Below are positions 1-6,175 of a stretch of 6,809 bases of DNA, one piece after another (position 1 is the stretch's first letter; every line of letters begins with the position of its first letter). This DNA is from Bacteroidales bacterium. Lineage in GTDB: Bacteria > Bacteroidota > Bacteroidia > Bacteroidales > UBA7960. The stretch is from contig SKNE01000034.1 in assembly GCA_007120675.1 (NCBI GenBank), forward strand, positions 1 to 6,809. The letters run 5' to 3'. The position numbers and the translations under genes were made by a program. The notes beneath the pieces were generated by a model. That model was not told the DNA's origin, ran no database searches, and saw only the letters and a list, made by a program, of their open reading frames with translations.

Positions 1-1053
1 CACCCGCTCTCCTCTTTTGAACACATAGGAGAAGTCGTTCACATAGGCTGTTCCGTCAAATGACTTGCCGATGTTTACCAGTTCAAGGATCTTTTTGCCC
101 AGCCGGGTCATGTCCATCCGTATTTCACCAGAGGTTTGTTCCCGGGGCCGGCTGGTTTCCTCTTTCAGGTCGCGGTAGGATTGTATGCGGGCTTTTGATT
201 TGGTGGTGCGTGCGGGGGGACTCCGTCGCATCCACTCCGTCTCTTTACGCAGCAGGTTGAGGGCTTTTTCGTTTTGTGCCGCTTCTGCCTCCTTGCGGAT
301 CTGCTTCTTTTCCAGGAAATAGGCATAATTGCCCCGGTAGGTGTGCACGCGGCCATCTTCCATCTCCACAATCTCGTTGCAAACGGCGTCCAGGAAGTAG
401 CGATCGTGGGTGACCATCAGCAGGGTGACCTTTTGCCGGCTCAGAAAGTCTTCCAGCCACTCTATCATTTGGATGTCCAGGTGGTTGGTGGGCTCGTCCA
501 GCAGGACAAAGTCGGGCTCTTCAATGAGCACCTTTGCCAGGGCCAGCCGTTTGATCTGACCGCCCGACAGTGTGGTCACCCGGGCCTTCAGGTCGCCAAT
601 CTTCAGCTGCGTGAGAACCTGTTTGACCTGTTGCTCATAGTCCCACGCCTGGAGGGCATCCATCCTTTCGATGAGGTGCTGCAGGTCTCTTGACTTCAGG
701 GGGTCGCTGGCTGCGGCGGGGTCACCCACCAGCTCTTCGTATTTCCTGATGGTGCGGGTTTGCTCGTTGTCGGCCGAGAGCAGGGCCTCTGAGACCGACA
801 GCTGCGGATCAAAGTCCGGCTCCTGTGGCAGGTAAGAGATGCGTAGTCCGGACCGGTAGGTGCAAAAACCCTCATCGGGCTCATCCAGTCCCGCGATGAT
901 GTTCATCAGGCTTGTTTTCCCGGTGCCATTGCGCGCGATGAGGGCGACCTTCTGCCCCTGGTCGATGCTCAGGGAAATACCCCGGAACAGGACTTTCTCC
1001 CCGTAAGCCTTGCTGATGTCGCGCGCCTGTATGTAATTGATGGCTTCTGTCAT
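1..1053 (-). CDS. uup: ABC-F family ATP-binding protein, Uup type (partial, C-terminus beyond left edge)
   Basis: Soluble ABC-F ATPase with no membrane domain. The family acts on ribosomes, and Uup has also been linked to DNA integrity. 351 codons are present and the frame is open to base 1. Domain 1 is complete: Walker A ARNGTGKT (residues 40-47, a variant of GxxGxGKT), signature LSGGQ (162-166), Walker B LLDEP followed by TNHLD (184-193), and H-loop THD (215-217). A charged linker follows (about 248-305) containing EWMRR and ARTTKSKAR (273-289), the pattern typical of Uup. Domain 2 begins near residue 322 (ILELVNIGKSF) and is cut off. Full-length relatives have roughly 620-640 residues, so nearly half is missing, including any C-terminal coiled coil. 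The ATG at 1053 is chosen because it begins the conserved N-terminus, with AAGGA five bases upstream. It lies downstream of sfsA on the same strand, but a -7 box in the 156-bp gap suggests its own promoter. ABC-F membership is firm; the Uup subfamily is likely. Confidence 0.9.
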   Translation of the reverse strand, partial: MTEAINYIQARDISKAYGEKVLFRGISLSIDQGQKVALIARNGTGKTSLMNIIAGLDEPDEGFCTYRSGLRISYLPQEPDFDPQLSVSEALLSADNEQTRTIRKYEELVGDPAAASDPLKSRDLQHLIERMDALQAWDYEQQVKQVLTQLKIGDLKARVTTLSGGQIKRLALAKVLIEEPDFVLLDEPTNHLDIQMIEWLEDFLSRQKVTLLMVTHDRYFLDAVCNEIVEMEDGRVHTYRGNYAYFLEKKQIRKEAEAAQNEKALNLLRKETEWMRRSPPARTTKSKARIQSYRDLKEETSRPREQTSGEIRMDMTRLGKKILELVNIGKSFDGTAYVNDFSYVFKRGERV

Positions 1054-1175
1054 CGATTCCTTGCTAATCCCCCGCTTCCCTTTGAGGGTCCAACCCGCCA
1101 TTCAGTCTGCCGGCCATGGGGTGCCGGGTGTCGTTGTGCCGGTTGAACGGCTGTTCTTTCGTCATTTCAAGGGGG

Positions 1176-1183
1176 CAAAGATA
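1176..1183 (-). promoter_or_regulatory. Candidate Bacteroidota -7 promoter element for the ABC-F gene
   Basis: The minus strand reads TATCTTTG, an exact match to the TAnnTTTG consensus. Transcription would start near 1170, giving a 5' leader of about 115 bases before the ATG at 1053. No TTG (-33) motif is seen at the expected spacing. That position is instead occupied by the inverted repeat GTGATTC/GAATCAC, whose inner edge lies one base from the box. The motif is short, so a chance match is possible. Confidence 0.45.
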
Positions 1184-1184
1184 G

Positions 1185-1213
1185 GTGATTCCTGCCTACC
1201 CTGCATGAATCAC
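1185..1213. repeat. Inverted repeat GTGATTC-N15-GAATCAC (candidate operator or RNA stem)
   Basis: GTGATTC at 1185-1191 is perfectly complementary to GAATCAC at 1207-1213. The dyad covers the stop codon of sfsA (1210-1212) and abuts the candidate -7 box of the ABC-F gene at 1176-1183. Its right arm lies entirely inside the loop of the 1196-1222 hairpin. It could therefore be a protein-binding dyad upstream of a promoter, or an RNA stem that competes with, or partly knots with, that hairpin. The repeat is directly visible; the function is inferred. Confidence 0.5.
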
Positions 1214-1222
1214 GCAGGGTAG
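1196..1222 (-). terminator. Stem-loop at the 3' end of sfsA, no U-tract (possible transcript end)
   Basis: CTACCCTGC (1196-1204) and GCAGGGTAG (1214-1222) form a perfect 9-bp inverted repeat with a 9-base loop. In sfsA mRNA the TGA stop codon (1212-1210) sits in the loop, so the stem begins within the last coding codons. No run of U follows, so it is not a classical intrinsic terminator. It could stabilise the 3' end or serve another role. The stem is clear; its role is inferred. Confidence 0.5.
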
Positions 1223-1917
1223 TTAAACAGTTTCACCGGCCGGATCCCTTCGGGTGTGACGCGGACTTGCCAGGGGATCACCTCCACACCGCTGTCTTTG
1301 GCTTCTTCCAGCTTGCGGGCATAGGCGGGGTCAATGTGGCTGGCCGCCGCAAAGGCGTGGACGTCTGTGCGCTGGATAACAAAAAGCAGTACTGCCCGCA
1401 TGCCCTGCGACTTAACTTCCCGCAGGGTGTCCAGGTGTTTTTGTCCCCTCAGCGTGACCGAATCGGGGAACATGGCCACCCCCGCCTCATTGAGGGTTAC
1501 ATTCTTGATCTCCACATAGCATTGCTCCTGGCCGTTCTGGGCCAGGATATCAAAACGGCTGTCGCCAAACCTTACTTCACGCCGGATATCCTCATAGCCC
1601 TCCAGTCCGGGGATCGCCTGTTGCCTCATGGCCTCTGAGGCCATGATATTGGGCAGGGAGGTATTGATGCCTACCCACTGGCCATTGATGCGAATCATCT
1701 CCCAGGTGTAACGGGTTTTTCGTTTGGGATTGTTAACCGGGGAGAGGCAGGCTTCAGCGCCCTGCTCCAGGCAGGACTTCATGCTGCCTGAATTGGGACA
1801 ATGCGCCACGACCAGCTCACCGCTTTCCAGGTAAAAGTCGGCCATGAATCGCTTGTAGCGGCGGACGAAGGTTGCGCGGATCAGCTTTTCAGGGAAGGTG
1901 TACAGATACTGCGTCAT
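1210..1917 (-). CDS. sfsA: SfsA family protein (sugar fermentation stimulation protein; putative DNA/RNA nuclease)
   Basis: 235 residues, almost identical in length to E. coli SfsA (234). The family was first described through stimulation of maltose metabolism in E. coli and binds DNA; its core resembles PD-(D/E)XK nucleases, and it is often annotated as a DNA/RNA nuclease. An N-terminal OB-like part (about 1-80) carries HCPNSGSM (39-46). The nuclease-like core has D123 in SRFDIL and E136/K138 in YVEIKNVTL, giving the expected D...ExK set, followed by FPDSVTLRGQKHL with the conserved R and H. The C-terminus ends PVKLFNYPA. No truncation or missing key residue is seen. The ATG at 1917 starts the typical MTQYLYTF opening; there is no clear Shine-Dalgarno sequence. 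The gene is divergent from the small T9SS-sorted protein, and its 3' end is embedded in two overlapping inverted repeats. The cytosolic role in this organism is unknown. Confidence 0.96.
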   Translation of the reverse strand: MTQYLYTFPEKLIRATFVRRYKRFMADFYLESGELVVAHCPNSGSMKSCLEQGAEACLSPVNNPKRKTRYTWEMIRINGQWVGINTSLPNIMASEAMRQQAIPGLEGYEDIRREVRFGDSRFDILAQNGQEQCYVEIKNVTLNEAGVAMFPDSVTLRGQKHLDTLREVKSQGMRAVLLFVIQRTDVHAFAAASHIDPAYARKLEEAKDSGVEVIPWQVRVTPEGIRPVKLFNYPA

Positions 1918-1961
1918 GTGTTGAATTCTTGGGGGTGAGTGTGGGATTAAGAAATTTCATG

Positions 1962-1969
1962 TACTTTTG
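1962..1969 (+). promoter_or_regulatory. Candidate -7 promoter element for the T9SS-sorted protein gene
   Basis: TACTTTTG matches TAnnTTTG exactly on the plus strand, about 144 bases before the ATG at 2113 and within the 195-bp divergent spacer next to sfsA. No TTG element is seen 19-21 bases upstream. A start near 1976 would leave a leader of about 135 bases. I see no comparable box in the sfsA direction. Confidence 0.4.
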
Positions 1970-2112
1970 CTTATACCGGCACGAGCCATTCCATCAACCA
2001 GCCATGGTAAGATCAGTTCACAGGGTGGATGCTGATCGCCCGGCTTTTTGGAGGCTCACCCGGCTGGTAAGCCACCCTGTTCGTCTGGATGAATCAACCA
2101 AAAGACCAAGAG

Positions 2113-2586
2113 ATGAAAAAGAGATTCCTGTTTGCAGCATTCGCGGTGATGATGATAACAAGGCCTTTTGCCCAGGAAGCGGTTGTCCCCGCAGGCAACT
2201 ACCACGAGGGCAATGACCTGTCCATCAGCTGGACGCTGGGTGAGCTGGCCATCGAGACCCTGGTAGCCGGAGACTGGATTCTCACCCAGGGGTTTCAGCA
2301 ACCCGGACTGATCATTGTTTCTGTCGAAGACCTGTATGACACTGATCTGGACATTACTGCCTACCCCAATCCCACCGCCGATTACCTGAATATTGAGATC
2401 AGGCACGCTGGACCGGAGGACTTCAGTTTCCGGGTTTACGACAGCATGGGGCGCCTGGTGGGCAGTGACTCATTCATTGGCGCTGAACACAGCTTCAATT
2501 TTGATCCATTCGATCCCGGCCTGTATGTTGTCACCATTTACAGGGACAAGCGGCCGGTCAGAACCTTCCGGATTGTCAAAAGATAG
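2113..2586 (+). CDS. Small secreted protein with C-terminal T9SS type A sorting domain
   Basis: 157 residues. Residues 1-20 are a signal peptide: KKR, then a hydrophobic stretch ending PFA, with likely cleavage before Q21. A short module follows (about 22-66) with SWTLGELAIETL and ILTQGFQQP, a pattern I recognise from many small uncharacterised Bacteroidota exported proteins. Residues 80-157 are a type A sorting domain: AYPNPTADYLNIEI, then FRVYDSMGRLV, then DPGLYVVTIY and a final basic FRIVKR. The family role of that domain is export through the outer membrane by T9SS, usually followed by cleavage and anchoring or release. An ATG eight codons earlier (2089) is in frame, but MKKRFLF at 2113 gives a proper signal peptide. 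The cargo between signal peptide and sorting domain is only about 60 residues, with no catalytic motif visible. It is monocistronic and convergent with the peptidase gene. Sorting-domain identity is near certain; function is unknown. Confidence 0.92.
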   Translation: MKKRFLFAAFAVMMITRPFAQEAVVPAGNYHEGNDLSISWTLGELAIETLVAGDWILTQGFQQPGLIIVSVEDLYDTDLDITAYPNPTADYLNIEIRHAGPEDFSFRVYDSMGRLVGSDSFIGAEHSFNFDPFDPGLYVVTIYRDKRPVRTFRIVKR

Positions 2587-2682
2587 CTTTTCCTGTTTCC
2601 TTCCCGGTTTGTATCTCCTATGCGTTCTGTTCCCGGTTCGGGGTCCGTGGCATTCTGACGTGCCATCGGCATTCCTTGCCCC

Positions 2683-5103
2683 TTATTCCCTGTTCTTCAC
2701 GTAACGGTCGAACCATTCGAGCCACTCCCAGTGCATGTGGAGCACCGACTCCCTGGCACGATAGCCGTGGCTTTCGTGGGGCAGCATCACCAGTCGTACC
2801 GTGGCACCGTGGCCGCGCAGGGCGTCATAATAGCGCTCACTCTGCATGGGGAAGGTGCCTGAGTTGTTGTCGTCGGCACCGTGGATGAGCAGCATGGGCA
2901 CTTCCATTTTATCGGCATGCATGAAGGGTGACATGGCATTGTATACCTCGGGGGCCTGCCAGTAGGTACGCTCTTCAAGCTGGAACCCGAAGGGGGTGAG
3001 TGTGCGGTTATAGGCGCCGCTTCTTGCCACGCCGGCAACGAATACATCGCTGTGGGTAAGCAGGTTGGCTGTCATGAATGCGCCATAGGAGTGTCCCGAT
3101 ACGCCCACCCTTTCAGGGTCTGTCACCCCCATGTCGATGAGGTGGTTAATGCCAGCTTCTGCGTTGGCCACCAGCTGTTCCACAAAGGTGTCGTTGGGTT
3201 CGCCCGTGTCGCCGGCCACGATGGGGAATGAGGCGTTGTTCAGCACGGCATAGCCTTGTGTGGTTAGCATCACAATGGAGGTGGATCCCAGCCTGGTATA
3301 GGTGTAGGGTGATCCACTTACCTGTCCTGCCCCGTCGGTGGTGAGGAATTCTCTCGGGTAGGCCCAGAAAATGGTGGGAAGGGGTTCATCGGTGCCGGGG
3401 GTAAATCCGGGTGGCAGGAAGAGCTCCCCTGACAAGGGTATGCCATCCTCACGCTCATAGTGGATCATTTCCTTGTGCAGTTCGCGCAGTTGTGGAAAAG
3501 GCTCGGGGAAGTCAGTGATCTGTGTCACCTGGTCATTTCTGAGGTCACGCAGGTAAAAGTTGGGATGCTCCTCCACGGACTCCCGCCGTGTGATCACCAG
3601 GCGGCGATCGGGGTCGATGATGCGCATGGCCTGCTCATAGTGGGGCGCTTCGCTGCGCCACAGGCGTGTAGTCTGATCCGTATGGAAGTGGTAGATGTCG
3701 ACAAAGGGTCTGTTGCCTTCCGGCGATGCACCTTGTCCCACAAGGAACAGGTCGCGACCGTTGCGGTCGAACATCAGCACGCTGCGGCCGTATTCATTGG
3801 TAGTGGTCTGCAAATTCCCGGGGTCGCCGTACCTGTCCTCCACGGAGCGCTCACGTATGAGTGTGAGTCCTGCGGCGGGGTCCGCCGGGTGGAATGAGCT
3901 CATTTTCGCCATGCGGGTGGGCCTCCAGAACTCGTTCACCAGTGCGAAGTCGTCGTTCCCCCAGGTGATCCCTGAATAGCGGTAGTTGGTTTTGAATCCT
4001 GCCACGGCCTCTTCCTGGAAGGGCGCTTCCATAAAGAAGACCTGGTCGCGGAACTCAGCCTTTGTATTGGGGTCGCCACCGTCGAGGGCTTCCACCCAGT
4101 AGAGCGTGGCCGGGGCGTCGTTGCGCCAGGAGATGCTGCGGGCCCCCTCGCGGGTGGCTCCAAATCCGCGGGGCATCTCTTCCGTGACGGGGATGTCGGC
4201 GATCACGCGGACGGGATTGCCTTCGATGTCGATCACCTCATAACGGTGGGCGAAGCGGGAAAAAGGGACGATATATGAGTAGGGCTTTTGCAGTGTGGTC
4301 ACACGGATATACTGCCCATCGGGCGACACATTGAAGGACCATATGACGGCAGGTTTCCAGATCGGTGTGCTGTTCCCTTCCAGGTCGGTCTGGTGCAGGT
4401 GTGCTGTGGTGTAATGGTCGAAGATCGCTTCATCGTGGGCATCACCCAGAAGGTCCTGGAAGGTGCGAACGGCCGCGCGCCGTCCGACGCTCTCCTGGAT
4501 CACGGGTCCGGTGGCCACACGGGGCCTCTCCGGGGCCTCTCCACGGTCCGCCGGGATGGCCGTATACACAATGGTCTCGCTGTCTGACAGCCAGTTGAAG
4601 GTGTTCCCCAGCACGGCATTGACCACGGGGCCTGTCAGGGCCCGGGCATGCGCCGTGGCCACATCGAGCCACCACAGTTCGATGCCGTCCTCACCGGTAT
4701 GCAGGAAGGCCACCTTCTGGCCGTCGGGCGACCAGGAGATGTTGCGCAGGCGGGGATTCTCAGGAAGTCCGCTCACGGGGCGCTCATTGCTGCCGTCGAT
4801 GTCCATGAGCATCAGACCGGTGTGGTGCCAGCCCCTGCTCGGCCCGTTGGTGCGGGGATCGAAACGGATCCCACCCAGGCGCAGCTCTTCCACCGCAAGG
4901 TCTTCGAGGGTGGGCAGGCCGGGGTTCTCCATGAGTAATATCCTGTTGTTACGTGGACTAATGCTCATGGATGGTGTGGTGGGTGCATCCACCAGCTCGA
5001 TGATGCTGGCAGGTGGCTCCTGGTAGGCCATTTCGGCCTGTGCAGGGGCCTGATGGTGCAGGAAAAAGAGAAATAAAAGGCTAAGGAAAAAGATTTTGTT
5101 CAT
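2683..5103 (-). CDS. Secreted S9 family serine peptidase, glutamyl endopeptidase (S9D)-like
   Basis: 806 residues, complete. The N-terminus is a signal peptide (MNKIFFLSLLFLFFL, then HHQAPA, likely cut after A21), so the enzyme is probably periplasmic or outside the cell; there is no T9SS sorting domain. Residues about 35-540 fit a beta-propeller, with an early WSPDG motif (124-128). The alpha/beta hydrolase domain (about 545-806) holds the triad: S672 in GHSYG, D745 in HGADDNN and H779 in HESHGY. Signatures ARSGAYNRTLTPFGFQ (693-708), LPHESHGYRARES and GHGA match plant chloroplast glutamyl endopeptidase, as does the N-terminal IIELVDAP...LPTLEDLA region. Family knowledge predicts cleavage after Glu in peptides or partly unfolded proteins, with the propeller limiting access. 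Only S9 membership and the triad are direct; Glu specificity is inferred. The start is well supported by the signal peptide. It lies 79 bp after the membrane-protein gene on the same strand, so co-transcription is possible but functional linkage is not shown. Confidence 0.95.
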   Translation of the reverse strand: MNKIFFLSLLFLFFLHHQAPAQAEMAYQEPPASIIELVDAPTTPSMSISPRNNRILLMENPGLPTLEDLAVEELRLGGIRFDPRTNGPSRGWHHTGLMLMDIDGSNERPVSGLPENPRLRNISWSPDGQKVAFLHTGEDGIELWWLDVATAHARALTGPVVNAVLGNTFNWLSDSETIVYTAIPADRGEAPERPRVATGPVIQESVGRRAAVRTFQDLLGDAHDEAIFDHYTTAHLHQTDLEGNSTPIWKPAVIWSFNVSPDGQYIRVTTLQKPYSYIVPFSRFAHRYEVIDIEGNPVRVIADIPVTEEMPRGFGATREGARSISWRNDAPATLYWVEALDGGDPNTKAEFRDQVFFMEAPFQEEAVAGFKTNYRYSGITWGNDDFALVNEFWRPTRMAKMSSFHPADPAAGLTLIRERSVEDRYGDPGNLQTTTNEYGRSVLMFDRNGRDLFLVGQGASPEGNRPFVDIYHFHTDQTTRLWRSEAPHYEQAMRIIDPDRRLVITRRESVEEHPNFYLRDLRNDQVTQITDFPEPFPQLRELHKEMIHYEREDGIPLSGELFLPPGFTPGTDEPLPTIFWAYPREFLTTDGAGQVSGSPYTYTRLGSTSIVMLTTQGYAVLNNASFPIVAGDTGEPNDTFVEQLVANAEAGINHLIDMGVTDPERVGVSGHSYGAFMTANLLTHSDVFVAGVARSGAYNRTLTPFGFQLEERTYWQAPEVYNAMSPFMHADKMEVPMLLIHGADDNNSGTFPMQSERYYDALRGHGATVRLVMLPHESHGYRARESVLHMHWEWLEWFDRYVKNRE

Positions 5104-5182
5104 GGTTATGTGCTTTAATGGGTTTTTCGATCGGCCAAATTAGCTATAATCAGGCAATCATGAAAATCTTTATACCGTTGTT

Positions 5183-5977
5183 TTATAATCCTTTATCGAA
5201 AAGGGGCTTCAGAAACCACACCCAAAGGGCAGCTACCAGGTAGGCGATCAGCGTGCCATACCATATTCCCACGCTGGGAAAGGTTACGCTGGCCACCAGG
5301 CTGTAGATAACAATGTTGGTGGATGCCAGCAGCATGATCTTGCCTGTGGCCCGCGCAAAGGGATAGCCTGCCGAACGGGTAAGGATCACCATGGCCGAAA
5401 GCATCATGGCCGGAAAGCTGGCAAAGATACCGGCCCAGAAGGGGGATCCTGCCCTGGCGATCACTACGGATGCACCCACCACACTGCCCGCAAAGAGGGC
5501 CCGGAAAAGGATCTGCCCCATGGAATAGTGCTTTTTTACCTTTCCCAGGGAGGGGATCTTCTGCACTTTCTCGGCCAGCAAATAGGTGCCCAGGGCGCCC
5601 GCAAAATAGAGGATGATCCAGGTGATGCGCGCGCTGTCCTGAAACAAGGCGAAAAAACCGGCAAGGGCGGCCCAGCATATCAGTGAGCCGGACAGGGCGG
5701 GTAGCAGTCCCCTTTTAGCCAGGCTGATAAAGGTAAAAAGGAACATGGTGCTTAAGAACATGCCAAGGGGTACGGTGCGGGTGGTCTCGGAGACAAATTC
5801 CGGTGATTGGGTGATGCCAATGAACAGTAGGGAGGTCAGGATGGTGGAGGGCAAATTACCCACCATGCCACCCACCTTGGTTCCCATCCTTTCCGACAGC
5901 ACGGTGGCTGCGGTGATCCATACACCGGCCACGATAATGGAGAGGGCAAGTTGCTGCAGGAAGAGGGGAGAACCCAT
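5183..5977 (-). CDS. Polytopic membrane protein with internal duplication (about 9 TM; possible relative of GlpM/DUF3147)
   Basis: 264 residues from the chosen ATG at 5977. Hydrophobic segments lie near residues 8-28, 36-57, 69-87, 92-112, 117-135, 156-174, 180-201, 212-232 and 236-256. Residues about 9-112 align without gaps to about 155-258 (offset 146). Paired positions include Q9/Q155, A17-G18/A163-G164, G37/G183 and P43/P189 in GNLPSTILTS versus ASFPAMMLSA. The pattern is two four-helix halves joined by one extra helix. ERMGTKVGGMVGNLPS recalls the small membrane proteins GlpM/DUF3147, but this is from memory and tentative. Substrate is unknown; a transporter is a guess. An in-frame ATG at 6073 (296 residues) is the alternative and follows closely after a -7 box. 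It adds 32 hydrophilic residues with AGA, ATA and TCA codons unlike the rest, so I prefer 5977. Still longer readings would run into the divergent aminotransferase gene. Confidence 0.82.
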   Translation of the reverse strand: MGSPLFLQQLALSIIVAGVWITAATVLSERMGTKVGGMVGNLPSTILTSLLFIGITQSPEFVSETTRTVPLGMFLSTMFLFTFISLAKRGLLPALSGSLICWAALAGFFALFQDSARITWIILYFAGALGTYLLAEKVQKIPSLGKVKKHYSMGQILFRALFAGSVVGASVVIARAGSPFWAGIFASFPAMMLSAMVILTRSAGYPFARATGKIMLLASTNIVIYSLVASVTFPSVGIWYGTLIAYLVAALWVWFLKPLFDKGL

Positions 5978-6000
5978 ATGGACATGCTGGTTAAAAGCCT

Positions 6001-6018
6001 GGCCGGACCGTTCTGGCC
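6001..6018 (-). repeat. Imperfect GC-rich stem-loop in the leader of the membrane-protein gene
   Basis: GGCC at both ends of this 18-base segment can pair, with one mismatch and two further pairs enclosing a four-base loop (minus strand GGCC-A-GA-ACGG-TC-C-GGCC). On the minus strand it is followed shortly by TTTT. It lies about 24 bases upstream of the preferred ATG at 5977. It may be a leader hairpin or chance. Confidence 0.3.
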
Positions 6019-6022
6019 ATCT

Positions 6023-6038
6023 TTTTGATTCATCAAAA
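6023..6038. repeat. 16-bp palindrome TTTTGAT-TC-ATCAAAA (candidate operator)
   Basis: Perfect 7-bp arms flank a 2-bp centre. It lies in the spacer between the divergent membrane-protein and aminotransferase genes, about 56 bases downstream of the candidate minus-strand -7 box at 6094-6101. The size and symmetry suit a dimeric regulator site. If translation of the membrane protein started at 6073, the palindrome would instead lie inside coding sequence. No second copy was noticed in the window. Confidence 0.4.
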
Positions 6039-6093
6039 GCTGCCTGTCTGCCCAAAACGAAGGATATTCTCATGTCTCCCTGTCGGGGCGGCA

Positions 6094-6101
6094 CAAAAGT
6101 A
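6094..6101 (-). promoter_or_regulatory. Candidate -7 promoter element for the membrane-protein gene
   Basis: The minus strand reads TACTTTTG, an exact TAnnTTTG match. Transcription would begin near 6088, about 15 bases before the alternative ATG at 6073 and about 110 before the preferred ATG at 5977. No -33 TTG motif is seen. It lies back to back with the weaker plus-strand box at 6146-6153. Confidence 0.45.
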
Positions 6102-6145
6102 GGACTTTTTGGGTTTCCCGACTTTTTTAATCCCGCGGAAATATG

Positions 6146-6153
6146 TATTTTGG
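6146..6153 (+). promoter_or_regulatory. Weak candidate -7 element for the aminotransferase gene
   Basis: TATTTTGG differs from TAnnTTTG at one position. It lies 22 bases before the ATG at 6176 and is followed by an A-run (6159-6167), which would give a short A-rich leader as is common in Bacteroidota. No well-placed TTG element was found upstream. Confidence 0.3.
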
Positions 6154-6175
6154 ACGCCAAAAAAAAACTGTTATC

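Noticed and set aside
274..693. Plus-strand open frame of 139 codons opposite the ABC-F gene
   Set aside because: It is antisense to a strongly conserved ATPase domain and its translation resembles no known family; a shadow frame in GC-rich coding DNA.
1872..2216. Plus-strand frame of 114 codons crossing the sfsA start and the T9SS-protein start
   Set aside because: It overlaps two well-supported genes out of frame, and its translation has no recognisable features.
2601..2665. Possible terminator in the convergent spacer: CCCG-GTT-CGGG (2632-2642), TGGCA/TGCCA (2648-2665), and a TTCCCGGTT direct repeat (2601, 2630)
   Set aside because: Stems are only 4-5 bp and neither strand has a following U-tract. 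The repeat is short. I see nothing else in this 96-bp spacer.
4463..5026. Plus-strand open frame of 187 codons opposite the S9 peptidase
   Set aside because: Ser/Arg/Pro-rich composition typical of a reverse-complement shadow, with the true gene well supported on the other strand.
5145..5150. TATAAT on the plus strand in the 79-bp gap between the peptidase and membrane-protein genes
   Set aside because: No plus-strand gene lies downstream, and Bacteroidota promoters use TAnnTTTG instead of TATAAT. The minus strand has only a partial match (TAATTTGG). No terminator is visible in this gap.
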